64,000 nt of DNA from Phoenix dactylifera (lineage: Eukaryota; Streptophyta; Magnoliopsida; Arecales; Arecaceae): NCBI RefSeq assembly GCF_009389715.1, contig NC_052404.1, forward strand, positions 11,044,480 through 11,108,479. Direction: 5' to 3'. This document shows positions 38,401 through 50,475 of this stretch, piece by piece; position 1 is the first letter of the stretch; each line of letters starts with the position of its first letter. The translations under genes and the position numbers were made by a program. Under the pieces are notes generated by a model that was not told the origin of the DNA, did no database searches, and saw nothing but the letters and a program-made list of their open reading frames with translations.

Positions 38401-41400
38401 GGAGGGAGGATATAAGTGGGCTGCAGTTTGGAGGATAACTTTTTTTTTTTATAGAGTCTAGTAGATCTTGGAATCGACCGTAGTTTATATGAAAGGTTGG
38501 TCAACCACAGCTCACCCCATTAAGCCTCTAGATCACCAATTAAAGCCTACCATATAATAAGCCAAAAAGCTTGCAACTGATTTTAAATTTTAAAGACTCT
38601 CCACAAGTGGCAACACCTCGATCAAAATCTCAAACGGTCTTTAAGATCACGCCAGCCAAATGGACAGGATGAGATCCGTGTGCAAAGCGCCCATGTTGCC
38701 TGATTCTTGGAATGTGCGGAGGCTGCCAATCCTGACCGACCCATGTGCCCGAATTTTAGGATGACAGGCTCGCACATCCATCTATACAATCCACTCTTAG
38801 AGGACCTTCCAGATAAGTGCTCGCGTGCCGAGAACCTCTTCTGTTTTTTGATCATCGTCCTGACTTAGGTACCGAAGGGTTTCCCCATCAGACACACTCA
38901 AACAAGAGGACTTTTTTGTTTTTGTGGTTTTAGGTTGAAGCTTGACCGCAGGCCAGAACCCCGATGACAGCTCTCTATTCCAATTGCAGCCGTGCATGAT
39001 CGGAATAGCTAGCTGCCATGCGCTCTAGCGTCTCTCTTGCTCGCGCCTGGGGCAGATCGGTTCTCAGCAGCAACAGTGTCAAAGGGATGTTGAGTGCTTG
39101 TTTAATTTGATTCTTGAGTTTAATAATGTACACAGATGCAAAAGGACATGTCCACGAAGTGGATAGCTTGTCTGCATTTGGCTTGGCATAGCATCAAATG
39201 GGTTCAGTTGCAGCCCTTCTACTCCCCTAAACTTGACCATGTCTCACTAATTAAACTAAGTGGGTAGAATAGCATGCTTCGTGGAGTAGATCGACCATGC
39301 CGACCCAAAATCTAGAACAAACACCAAATAAAAAACAAAAAAGAGATGCTAGAAGAAAAATAATTAGGAGGAAAAAAATATTTTATTAGAAGAATTTAGC
39401 CAAGGCTCTCTCTTACTTTAGAAGGAAAACTCTCGCTCTCTCTCTCTATACTAAAGGAGACACCAAAGTTTCTTTTAAATGGAATATCATATAAATAGTA
39501 TGTTTGGTTTCTACTCAAATTCAAATATCAATATTCACCGAAACATAAAACTTAATAACAATTAAAGGATAAAAATAACTATTCTAGAAGGAATAATCAA
39601 GTAGAATAAAACTAGTAATAGAATCCTAAAGTCATTAAAATTAATGACCAACTAAATAGGGATCTTAATAAGATTAGAACTAGGCAATGGATCTCAACAA
39701 CAGTGTGCGACTCGATGGCTTTGAGAAATAGGAAGAGCCTTATCAACCACAACTCCGTCGCATGAAAGGAATGAATGATGATGACTACGTTGATGCAGCA
39801 AAAATGACTAAATATGGTAGCGGGCGCAGGTCTGGAAGGGAAAGAGTGGAGAACAAAGATAGCCTTGAAGGAGGCCAGTTGCAACCTCTCTGTCCATCAC
39901 GGCTTTGTCTGTTTTCCACTACAACGGGCGTGCCTCTAAGACTCCGGAAGAGTCACCAAATATGAAGAAATGGGAAAGATAGGAATAATTCCTATGAATA
40001 CTATCAATATAATGGACCGAGTTGTGCGTATCCAAAGTGGCACATAAATATCAACTAGGCCATATAAATACTGTACCCAATTTTTCACCAAGTTATTTAT
40101 TGGGCTTCTCTTGTTGCCTCTGCCTGTAGACGTCTGAACTACTGTGAAATGTTGACCAGACTTGGTGCAAGTGGTTCACATGCGAAGATGACCCACTTTT
40201 GTGATTCTATTTCACATAATTTTTTAGAGTTTTATGGACCCAGGTCATGATGGGATTCTGGGGATTTTGGTGCCCTGGGGCATAAGACTTGGAAAGTGCC
40301 GATAAGTGTAAGCTATGGTACTCACGCTGTACTTGGGCTCAGCCATCATGAGCTCAACCTGGAAGCAGCCCATGCGTTGATTTAGGTGCGGGTCTAATCC
40401 TAACCGGCCCGTGAAAGAAATCACATGTTCTCCCTTCCTTGGAAGTCCGCATCAAACCACTCAGGAGAAGGGGGAGGAAAAAAAAACAAAAAAAGGAGCT
40501 CATGGAGCGTCGGTGAGTCAACCCCACTAAACCGAGTTGACCTCCTAGATTTGGCTCCTGGACTTGTTCTCGCCTTTGGATCTGAATCCGAACTTTCCAT
40601 CAAACGATTTGCTAATGGCTTGCCTTCCACAATGAAAGATGGTGGTTTTTATGAAGTCTAAATTGATGGGGTACAAAAAGAATAAAATACTGAACCGTGT
40701 GAGGCGGGAAACTTTCTTGTTATTATTATTATTTTTGTGATCTTTCTTGCTTGATTCTACCATTCCCATGCGATGTGATTGAAGGCTATCATAAGAAGGA
40801 TGAAACAGATGAGATTCCTAAGAGCAGAGTGCGTGCTTTAATGAAGGGCAATTTATGGTCCATTAATTTGACTTGCAAACAATCCGCTTTAAGCAGATTT
40901 GGGCTTAACATAAATAGATTTAGATCATAAATAGGCCAATTCATCTAAAATATTGTTTGTTAAATGAGTTGAGTTCAGATTTAAACCTTTGATCCGACTT
41001 ATTTTTTATTTGCGTAACCTAATCTCTTAACCTGTTTAATCTATTTAAATGCATTCAACTTGTTCAACTTCACTTGACCTGTTTAATAAATGAGTTATGT
41101 AAGTCGGATTGGCTTACCTATTTAACAAATAAGTTGAATCTTAAAATTTTGATCTATTTAATAAATAGACCGAATTTGAGTTGATAAATTTTTACTCCAA
41201 CCCAAACCCTATATAGTCTAATCCGATCCGGTTCCTTCCCTACTCATGTTTCCTTGAATATTTGGAATTAAACCATTTTGGTAGTTGATTGGATTTAACA
41301 AAGCGCATTCTCTTACGTCTCTGGACCGACCTAACGCGCTGGGTCTGGGTCCTGGTCCCGGGTATCATCCCTGGTTCCGAACTCAATCTCTTGATGTCAA

Positions 41401-41541
41401 ACCTAGCTTCCTTTTCCCTCTCGCTTCCTGAGGAAGGTCTTCCATCATCCGCCGCCTGAGAAGGCGAAGGCTTGGCTTCCCTTGGAGAATCGAGAGTGCC
41501 TTGGGCATTCGTCCCCTCCTCTTCTTCCTCCTCCCTTTGAG
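35473..41541. other. Long intergenic stretch without a recognisable gene
   Basis: 6 kb of mostly AT-rich DNA. Open frames at 37924-38415, 38003-38266, 39612-39965 and 40421-40661 lack family patterns and splice partners. The segment 40850-41240 has repeated 'TTTAATAAAT', 'ACCTGTTTAAT' and 'TCCGA' phrases and looks like a decayed dispersed repeat. The last 200 bp before 41542 become GC-richer, as expected for the promoter and 5' UTR of the PHIP1-like gene. Confidence 0.45.
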
Positions 41542-41878
41542 ATGGTTTTATCCAACAAGAAGCTCAAGGCGAAGTTCCGATCCCTCCTCGCGGAATCCCT
41601 CGCCGCACCCAAAGACTCCGCGAGCGGCGACGTTAATGAGCAGCTCGAGAGCGTCAAAGAGATCCTGGGATCCCGGAAGAAGCCCAGGCCGTCGTCTAAG
41701 AGGGGGAAGAGAAGAAAGAAGCCCAAGGACTCGGAGCCCGTCGAGGAAAGCGGAGACGCCCAGAAAGAAAACCAGGAGAACGATGAGTCGATCGGCTTGA
41801 AGGAGGAGAAGCAGCAGAAGAAGAAGAGTGGAAAGAGGAAGAGGGAAGGCGACGGAGCCAACGAAGCAACAGAAAACG

Positions 41879-41909
<31 letters not shown>

Positions 41910-44900
41910 GAAGAAGAAGCAAAAAAAGAAGAAAAAGGATAAGAAGAAAGTGAAGGGGAAGGGGAAGAAGGAAGATAAGCAAGAGGACGAGAAGCACGAG
42001 AAGGGAAATGAGAGTATAAGTGGAGAGAGCAACGAGAGACGGGTGCAAGGGTCCATCAATATCGAGCGAAGGTTTGAAAAAAGACCTCCTTTTTCTTCTT
42101 TTTAATGCCAATGTTTCTATTACAATCCAGTTGCTCTTTTGTCAAAATTTGTGGTTTCACTCTGATGCTTGGATTCATGAGCTGGTAAAGCTCAGTGATT
42201 CGTTCTTCAGTTATGTTACTCTAGAAGATTATGATGATTTTAAATTGTTGAATTGGGGTTTAGGGTTCTGTTTGTTGCGTGCTATTTAATTTTTGAGCTT
42301 CTGTTTTCAGCGAACAAGATGCGAAGAAGGTTTACGTAGGTGGCATCCCTTACTACTCGACCGAGGAAGATATAAGGAGCTTCTTTGAGGGTTGTGGCAC
42401 TGTAACCGAAGTGGATTGCATGAGGTTTGCTGAAAGTGGGAAGTTCAGGGGAATTGCCATTCTTACTTTCAAGGTTAGGTTAAAATCTCACTTGATGTTT
42501 CAGTTGCGAATTGCCAGAATGTTTGGTATTATCCGTTAGCGCTTGATTCATATGAGTTTTCTTTCAAAATCAAGTTGAATGAATTTTGGGTAGCATAACA
42601 CTCAGTATTCATTAATACTTATCCTTATAGTAATCAGTTACCTCCATAATATAGTGAGCGATGGTTGTTTCAGTAGATACTGAAACACAATAGTTGATCT
42701 CACAATAAATGTCCGTCTTTGGCAAGCTGGGGAAGAACTCTGAGTAAAAGACTTATTGTGATAAATTTGTGACTTGTGCAATCGACAGTGATTCACATAA
42801 CTCTACTTATGCATATGCACGACATTACCAGCAGCAAGTTATGGCTAGCAAAATATATACAATGCCTTTCTTGAATATTTATGCAACCTATCTTCTTCTC
42901 ATAATACTCATCAAGGGCTTAAGAAAATTCACAAACTTCAGTTTAGCATTACATATTTATCTAAGGGAACAGTTAAGTTTATTTTCTCCATATGATCATT
43001 TTCTTATTGATTTTCATAAGAATGAACTGACTACCAGTTTGTTTGTAAGAGTTAGTGTTATGGAGTTGACCCCATCAATATGTTCTACGAAGACGGGCTC
43101 TTCCAGTAGTATGGTATCTCTGAGATGTGCTATCTTACCTGTGTAGTTGTATAAAGTCATGCTATCCTCGTATGACCCATCAAATTTAATAACCTTATGA
43201 TGTTCTTCAAGCGCATAAAAATTTTTCTTTCACTCTATTTCTGAAGGCATGTGAGACCAAGGTTTTAAAGGCTGGTAATGAACCCCGTTACCATTTTCCT
43301 ATCATTACGGTACTGGTGTCAATGGTACATATGGAACGAACCATTGGTATTGACTGGTACAGGTGTACCACCATAGCTTTTTTGGCATCCCGACACCTAT
43401 ACCAATGCCGATTTTGCGCCGGAATGGTAACTGGTTGTACCATCCTGTTTCATGGGTTTTTGAAACCATAAGTGAGACTTTGTTCTTCTCAATAGTAGCT
43501 GATTTTGACAATATTGTCAAACTGAAACTTTTCAATTCATTAAAGTTACAGCAGTTGTTCGAAAGTTTGGACTTGGATATTTGCGATCATTAGACAGTTG
43601 GACTGTTGATTTGAGTTGCAACAATTGCTTAGACATTCATTTAATCTGATATCTGCGGCTCAAGTATCAGTATCCATCTTGTCATCCATCATCAATCAAA
43701 AGGCCTGATCAGTCCCACCAGGGGATGCTTTATGCAGCAAACACTCTAGGCTATTGGATGGAGGACATTGGGAGCTATTGAGTCTTTATGCAGTTAACTT
43801 CTTACTGTGTAATTTGGTTCGAAAACACTATTATGAATCTGTTTCGATTTTGCTACATTTTTCCCCATCTTTAGCCAAGCTGAGCACTTGGATCATCTAG
43901 TAACTATCCTTCATCTATGAGCAAGCCAAGTCGGATCCTCTGACCTTAAGGCTGCAAACACCATTTTTATCCTTATTTTTGATACTGGGTGTTCTGTTTG
44001 TGTATTACTCTTGCTGGGGGTGCTACCCGGATAGCACTGCCAGCTATCTCCATAATCACATAACAGTTTTCTGACAATAAACTTGGGCATATGTAAGGCC
44101 ACATAGATGAATCATGTCTTTAAGCAACCGTGCATGACCGATGGCCTATGATTTCTGCAGTTTTCTGGGGTCAGTTGCCTTTACTTGTTTGTTATAGGCT
44201 ACGAATCATGTCTTTAAGCAACTGTGCATGACTGATGGCCTATGATTTCTGCAGTTTTCTGGGGTCAGTGGCCTTTACTTGTTTGTTGTCCCATGAAATT
44301 TCCATCCCCTTAGTTCCTGTTTGAATGGCCTTCTGCAGTATCTTCCGATAACCTCATGCTGGTGTGAAGGGAGCAAGGAGAAAGGAGTGATGAAAGGGAG
44401 AAATTCGAGGGACTGAGAAACTGCTGATCCCACTATTCCTTGTTTTTTTGGGGGATAATAGATTATACCTAAAAGTGATTTATATTATCCTGAAAATTTG
44501 GGGTAATGGATTCCAAAGAGCTCTTTTCATTGGCAACTTCTACCTTTTCTTGGATTCCTCTCCTGACATCTTTCCCCTGTGCAAGCTTATCTCAGGCATA
44601 GCCAGTTCTCATATGCAATCTCCCTACAAAGATTATATCACATAAGTTGTAGTGGCTCTTCATTTTGTCATAATATATTTTGTCTTGCAATTGATGGGAT
44701 CCCTTGGTATGTATTAATAGCTTGACATGGTTGTACAACATGGATTTGCAATAGTTCAAGATAACTCATAGATACATGTTGTCTCAACCTAGTTAATAGG
44801 AATGTGAGAGTAATGAAAGGCTACCATATCGATACGATATTAATGTATCTGGTTCCTAGGTTAACTAATATTCATAATTGGGGGTAAACTGACTGATCTG

Positions 44901-47900
44901 TGCAGCTCAAGTACAAGTGTCCATGGGTATGTTATAATATGCTGGACTAATCACATAGAAATGTTAGCCATTGAGTAAGGTGCTAAAGATTAAACAGATG
45001 AAGCAGAAGTATGGTGGAGTTATGCAAGTGTGGAAATTAATGTGTTACGTAAAGATGTTTCTTGTGGTGTTTCTGCCTTTGGGCATTGATTCAAAGGTTG
45101 TCTTGAGCAGTGTTTAGTATGGAACTTATGGTCTGTTGCAATCAAAAGCCCAAATAAGCTTTAGCATTATGCCAAATCGTGGAATAGATTTCACTAAGTG
45201 CCTTTAAGTAGTTTTTTGGGTGCACTACATAGTTTTCTTTAAAAAGTTGCTCAATATTGGCCATGATACAACATTCTTGACCATATGCTGCATATGAACG
45301 TGACTTGTTATCAAGCACTGTCGTGTACTGGCTAGAACTGTAATGTCGTATTCTGGATAGTGGATGTTAGATTAATCCATCATGCAATAAATATATGTAA
45401 ACCCGTGGCTGCAAGAAGATTGTATGTTTTGGTGTTTCTATGCATTTTATTGCTCATGCAACTGACTATGGCTTTTAACCTAACTAAAATTGTGCAGCTT
45501 TCAGTTTATAGTTTATTTATATTTTAGCTGCTATAGTTTAATATAATTCTGTAAAGTATGGCAGTTTCTTTAGGTGCTCTTGCTTCCTTTTACAATTTAG
45601 GATTGTTGTCTTCCACTGACAGCATCCATTTGTCCCTTTGCTCCCTCTTTGTGTAATTATAGCTAAATTTCATCTTAAAGTTGCAAGATATATTACTATG
45701 TGATATTCATTCTCTGCAGTGAGATAGATATATCCTTTTCTTCTGGTCCACTCTTCTGCTATACCTTGTTGGCTTTTGTACTCTCCTTGACTTCACAGAG
45801 CTGGCCATAATGGAACCCTATAATTTGCCTTATGGATTGAGTGGAAGGCTGTTGAGGTTGTAGGGAGCCTAGATACTGCAATGGTGAAGCATGAAATATA
45901 CTCATGAGAATGCTTCTGAGGAAAGGTCAATGGTTTCATTTTAGAAGTAAATTTTTCTATTTCACAATTAAACCAAGTGTTGGATTTGTTTTCAGTCATG
46001 CTTTATAAACATGCTTTGGTGAATATGTTCAGGAAGGATGCTGATGTTAGCATTAGCTGTGGCTTAAAGAGCAACAATTTTCAGGAATGGCTGAAGTATT
46101 GAAAATCAACGTGTGCGTACAGGCATTAAGTACATTCCAAAGGGAAAGTTCTTGTCTTAAATAAAATAATTAACCCCGGGAGAAGTGGTGGTCACTGCTT
46201 ACTACCACCATTCTCATATCTTTAGCAAATAACTTCAAACTCTAGAGAATCTAAAATGTAACTGTGTTAGCCTCTGTTTCAGGCAAAGTGGTCCCATTTT
46301 GCTTGAGGCAATATGATGGTAAGGGTTGCATCAAACTGATGGTGATGATGGTAAGCTAGTGCAAAGTGATCACAGAGGATGTCATCGTGTTGCTGGCATC
46401 AAATCTAAGGTAAGCTGACATTGTTGAGATCTCGTTTAACATAAGTGTTCTCATTGCAGTGATTTGGGCATTTAGAGGTTGGGTAAGGAGGATGATGGAA
46501 ATTGAGACTCTGTAAATGTTGAGCTTCTGGGAAATTGGAAATTTAGTTGAACTCAATAAACTCAAACATTTTTTGCAGGAAGCTTTTCACAAGGGATATA
46601 GTTAGAACACCTGTTTGATGTTTGTCGACTAATACAACCAACTCTTTGCTATGAAACCGTCGCAATGAAACTTAACAAGGTGATGGCTCTTCATGTTGGA
46701 TGGATTGATATATCAGTAGTGATTATAGACCATTTAAGGATGTCAAAATTCTATCAACATGATTAAATTCCTTTTCAACTTGATTACTCTCTGGATTGTA
46801 GAGCATTCAAATACTATGTTCATGTTTCCCTTTAGCCACCCTTTTGATTAAATTCTAACCCCCCTGCCACAAAAAAAAAAGACACCTTTCCTTTTTCTTA
46901 ATAAACTTGAAGGGTGACTTGTGAGTAGGTAAGTGAGCCATCTCTCTCTCTCTCTTTCTTTTCTAATTGGTGTTCTTAGATACAACACCCTTGGTGGAAC
47001 CATACAGTAAGCGTACCTACTGCTTTCTTTAGTTGAAGTTATTATCTCTCTATTTTAAACAACTAATTATCAAACTGGTTTTCTATTGCTGTAACCCTGG
47101 TTTTTGGGTGTGGTTTCCTTGCTGAGCATTCGGACAGAACAACTTGCTAATTGTACATAACTATGGAATTATTGAACAAATGTACTAAATGCAGTTTGTT
47201 TCAGCTGACAGCACCAAATTACCTTGTGTACTGGTCCTCTTGCTTGTATGATTGATAACTATGCGAACTTCTTCACTATCCTGATTGCATTAGCAAGATT
47301 ATATGAACTTAGCTAGCTTATTGGTACTAAGCTTGTTTTATTTGATGTCATGCAATGATTTTAAGTTTTTCATCAGATGGCTATCTTTCTTCCACTGAAT
47401 TTAATGCTTCAATTTATAGAGGATGAGACAAAAACCATGGCCACCCCATATCCGTAGCTTTTCTTGTTGCTTTAGTTAGATCTCTGTCTCTACAAACAGT
47501 GCATGCTCGCACAAAAGCTCTTTGATCATCCACCAGCTATGGCTTATCAGGTGACAACTGTTTCTTGTTTCAGACAGAAGCTGCTGCAAAAAGGGCTTTA
47601 GCTCTCAATGGTGCTGATATGTAAGCAAATTTCTCTTTAATCATTATTCTTCTATTCATTTTATTGTTAATGACTAACACTTCGACCCACAACACTCAGG
47701 GGTGGATTTTATCTAAAGATAAAACCTTTTAAAGCCAACCATACCCAGAAATCAGATTTCGCACCCGAGATGGTGGAGGGCTACAACAGAATCTATGTCG
47801 GAAATCTGTCATGGGATATAACTGAGGATGATTTGAGAAAGCTTTTCTCTGATTGCAAAATCTCATCTATCAGATGGGGTACAGACAAGGAAACTGATGA

Positions 47901-48201
47901 TTTCAAAGGCTATGCCCATGTTGACTTCGTTGACAGTGTATCCCTCACAATTGCATTGAAGCTAGACCAGAATGCCATATGCGGACGGCCGGTTAAAATT
48001 AGATGTGCGGTTCCTAAAAGAGAAGTAGAAACCAAGTCAAGCTCAGAACCTTCTGGCAAGAAGGCTGAGGCTAGCACAAATGAAGGAGGTTCAAAGAAGA
48101 AGAGAAGAACATGCTATGAGTGTGGTGTTCCTGGCCATCTCTCTTCTTCTTGCCCTAAGAAAATAGCTGTCGAAGTCAATGGTTCTGGTGCTGATAGTTG
48201 A
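41542..48201 (+). CDS. PHIP1: PHIP1-like RNA-binding protein (two RRMs, one CCHC zinc knuckle)
   Basis: Four exons: 41542-42071, 42311-42473, 47574-47620, 47700-48201, all phase-consistent, giving 413 aa. Residues 1-176 are lysine-rich, starting MVLSNKKLKAKFRSLL, with a glutamine run and KKQKKKKKDKKK blocks, probably nuclear or nucleolar. RRM1 has RNP2 VYVGGI (184-189) and RNP1 KFRGIAIL (221-228). RRM2 has RIYVGNL (276-282) and FKGYAHVDF (315-323). A CCHC knuckle follows with C385, C388, H393 and C398. Order and phrases (VYVGGIPY, FAPEMVEGYNR, KGYAHVDFVDSVS, IALKLDQ, ICGRPVKI) match Arabidopsis phragmoplastin-interacting protein 1, which binds Ran2 mRNA and acts at the cell plate. The Arabidopsis protein is longer and has three knuckles; this one has one. 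Intron 2 is 5.1 kb. An in-frame ATG at 41482 would add 20 aa, but MVLSNKKLK is the conserved start. Confidence 0.93.
43290..43450. repeat. GGTAC-rich dispersed element in PHIP1-like intron 2
   Basis: Island of GGTAC, CGGTACTGG, ATGGTACATATGG, CTGGTACAGG and TTGTACCATCC words in an AT-rich intron. Similar in character to the element in MON1 intron 1. Confidence 0.4.
44109..44287. repeat. 94-bp tandem duplication in PHIP1-like intron 2
   Basis: Copies at 44109-44193 and 44203-44287 share GAATCATGTCTTTAAGCAAC, GATGGCCTATGATTTCTGCA and GTTTTCTGGGGTCAGT, with about three differences over 85 bp. The second copy is followed at once by unrelated sequence. Confidence 0.92.
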
Positions 48202-49342
48202 TTGTGAATTGTTGTTATTATTAATTAGAAAGTATTGTTGACCTTGCATCTGAATTACATTGATGCCATGTTCTTATAGACTTGGTTGCAAGGCAAAATT
48301 GCAGACAGAGTTGGTATTAGAAGATTACCACCGGAGGAACTTATTCAAAGATGGAAGGCAATGGACAGAGCATTTTGTTTTTTTTTTAAAAAAAACTTGT
48401 GCACAAAACAAACTTCTGTCTGTTTTTTTTTTATATATATATTTTTATAGGCAAGGGGGAGCAAGCTCTACTTGCTTCAAAAATGAAGATATACAAAATA
48501 GCGTTGCATCCCGGGAAAGACAAGAGGAGGAGGATACAGTCAAGCCATTAAGGGAGGAAGAAAGCTTGGATGAGCTGGGTTTTATCACAGCGATCATCCT
48601 GGAGAAGTTTCTTTGTCAGCTAAAATTAGATTTTGCTAATCATTATAGCGTGGATAGAGATGGATGTGGTGGATTGGGAACGCCGATAGGTGTTCTGATT
48701 TTTTTTTCTTTTTTTTCTTTTTTTTTTTGGGTGCAAGCTGATAGGTGTTCTGAGAATCCAGTGACGAAGGAGGTCGTGTGGAAACTGTGTTGAAAATGTT
48801 TTTCTATTTTCTGGTAAACCATGGTCCGAGTCCTTTGATAGACTTCTAGTTGAAGCTTTGGTCTTTGCCAATGAAGCTGTCCTCATCAATGGGAATGAGC
48901 AAAATGGCGTGCTCAGAAGGCATGCTAATATAGGTTCTTGCATTTAATTCCTCTGCATCACAAATAAAAGAATATAATAAAATCCCCTCTAATATATCTT
49001 TTGGCTGTAATTTGTTCTCTCCATCCATCTCCACTTGATGCTATTGAAATCCTCAAAATATTTTTACTACTTTCAAGAAAAGACCTCCTCTCTTTTAGAC
49101 GAGCTCGAGCCCCGTAATCCATCCACCTCCTCAGGCAGGAGGGGATTGAGGACAGCTGCTTTTTGTTTTTCTAGCTGGTGGTTAGCAGAGATAGATTGCA
49201 ATGAGAAGATAATTTGATGGGTGATCTTTCGAAAATAGAAGGCTTTCAAGTATCAAATGGCTAATTATATTCTTTTCTTTTAAATACCAAGTTTAATTTC
49301 TCTAGCCTGTTGATATGCGCATGTGCTTTAAATCTAATTTTT
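48202..49342. other. 3' flank of the PHIP1-like gene
   Basis: Contains the likely 3' UTR, T-runs near 48380 and 48425, and the micro-retroposition at 48685-48753. An open frame at 48260-48793 runs through these T-runs and is not supported. Confidence 0.45.
48685..48753 (-). mobile_element. Micro-retroposition: poly(A) stub with a 14-bp target duplication
   Basis: GATAGGTGTTCTGA occurs exactly at 48685-48698 and 48740-48753. Between them are 41 bp that read, on the minus strand, AGCTTGCACCC followed by about 30 A with two G interruptions. A perfect direct repeat of this size around a poly(A) tail is the hallmark of LINE-driven insertion. Only about 11 nt of the source 3' end was copied, so the family cannot be named. 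Confidence 0.75.
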
Positions 49343-50475
49343 GTTAGCTCTTGGCTTTTGATATGGCTCGGATTCGTCGATCTAAAATTTCGCTTGATAG
49401 TTCAATCCGCCGAATAAACGGTGACAATGAAGGAAACTCCCTTCACCATATTCTAAAACTTTTATCCTTCTTTTATCCTTCCCGTTTTCTCTCAAAATTC
49501 TGTCCAACCTAAGCATCGAAGGATCTGTAACCAGACACATTCCAGCAACTCTTTAATCATTTTTTGTAATTTCAGAGTATCTTTAGTACTGTGCTATGCT
49601 TTTCTAACTTTCCCAAGAAAAAAGCTCGTCTACCACTCTATTCTTCCGTTGGATAGGATTTTAAACGGCAATAGCGATCAACATCAATTACTTGCAATGC
49701 ACTTAAACATTTTTTTATATGTTTGTTAGCTCTTAGTTTTTGATGTGGTTCACAATCATCATTCCTAAAATTTCGCTTGACAGTTCAGTCTGCCGAATCA
49801 ATGGTAACAACGGAGGAAACTTCCATCACCATATTCTAAAATTTTTACCTCTTTTTTATCTTTCCAATTTTCTCTCAAAATTCTATCCGACCTAAGCATC
49901 AAAAGATCCGTAGCCAGACTGGTATCTCTTTAATCATTTTATGTAGTTTAGAACAACTTTAGTACTGTGCTATGCTTTTCTAACTTCACTAAGAAGAAAG
50001 CTCGTCGGTCAATTTGTTCTTCTGTTAGGTCAGATATGAAACGACAATAGCATTCAACATCAATTATTTGCAATGCATTTAAGCTTTTTTTTCTATGTTT
50101 GTTAGCTCTTGGCTTTTAGTATGGTTCGGATTCGTCATTCCTAAAATTTCGCTTGACAGTTCAGTCTGCGGAATCAACGGTAACAATGAAAGAAACCCCC
50201 ATCACCATATTCTAAAACTTTTATCTTTCTTTTATCTCTTCTATTTTTTTCAAAATTCTGTTCAATCTAAGCATTGGAGGATCTATAACCAGGCACATTC
50301 TAGTGACTCTTTAATCGTTTTCTGTAGTTTCAAAACATCTACAGTATTATGCTATGCTTTTCTAACTTTACCAAGAAGAAAGCTCGTCTGTTAATCTGTT
50401 CTGTTGTTAGGTAGGATTTTAAATGGCAAGAGCGTTCAACATTAATGACTTGCAATGCGCTTTTTTTTTTTTTTG
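49343..50475. repeat. Three-copy tandem repeat, unit about 380 bp
   Basis: Copies begin at 49343, 49725 and 50101, each with GTTAGCTCTT, then GGTTCGGATTCGTC-like, AAAATTTCGCTTGA, CACCATATTCTAAAA, TGCTATGCTTTTCTAACTTT, AAGCTCGTC and a closing CTTGCAATGC. Spacings are 382 and 376 bp. Copies differ by roughly 10% or a little more by eye, so the array is not recent. No coding frame runs through all copies. Confidence 0.92.

Noticed and set aside
37924-38415. 163-codon plus-strand frame
   Set aside because: No domain pattern, low-complexity hydrophobic end, no splice partner; overlaps other chance frames.
40421-40661. Opposed frames of 69 and 78 codons
   Set aside because: No recognisable family, and both strands are open because of base composition.
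41445-42111. Minus-strand Leu/Phe/Cys-rich frames of 187 and 204 codons
   Set aside because: Antisense of the Lys/Gln-rich first exon of the PHIP1-like gene.
48260-48793. 177-codon plus-strand frame after the PHIP1-like gene
   Set aside because: Crosses three T-runs and the micro-retroposition; most likely 3' UTR and flank.
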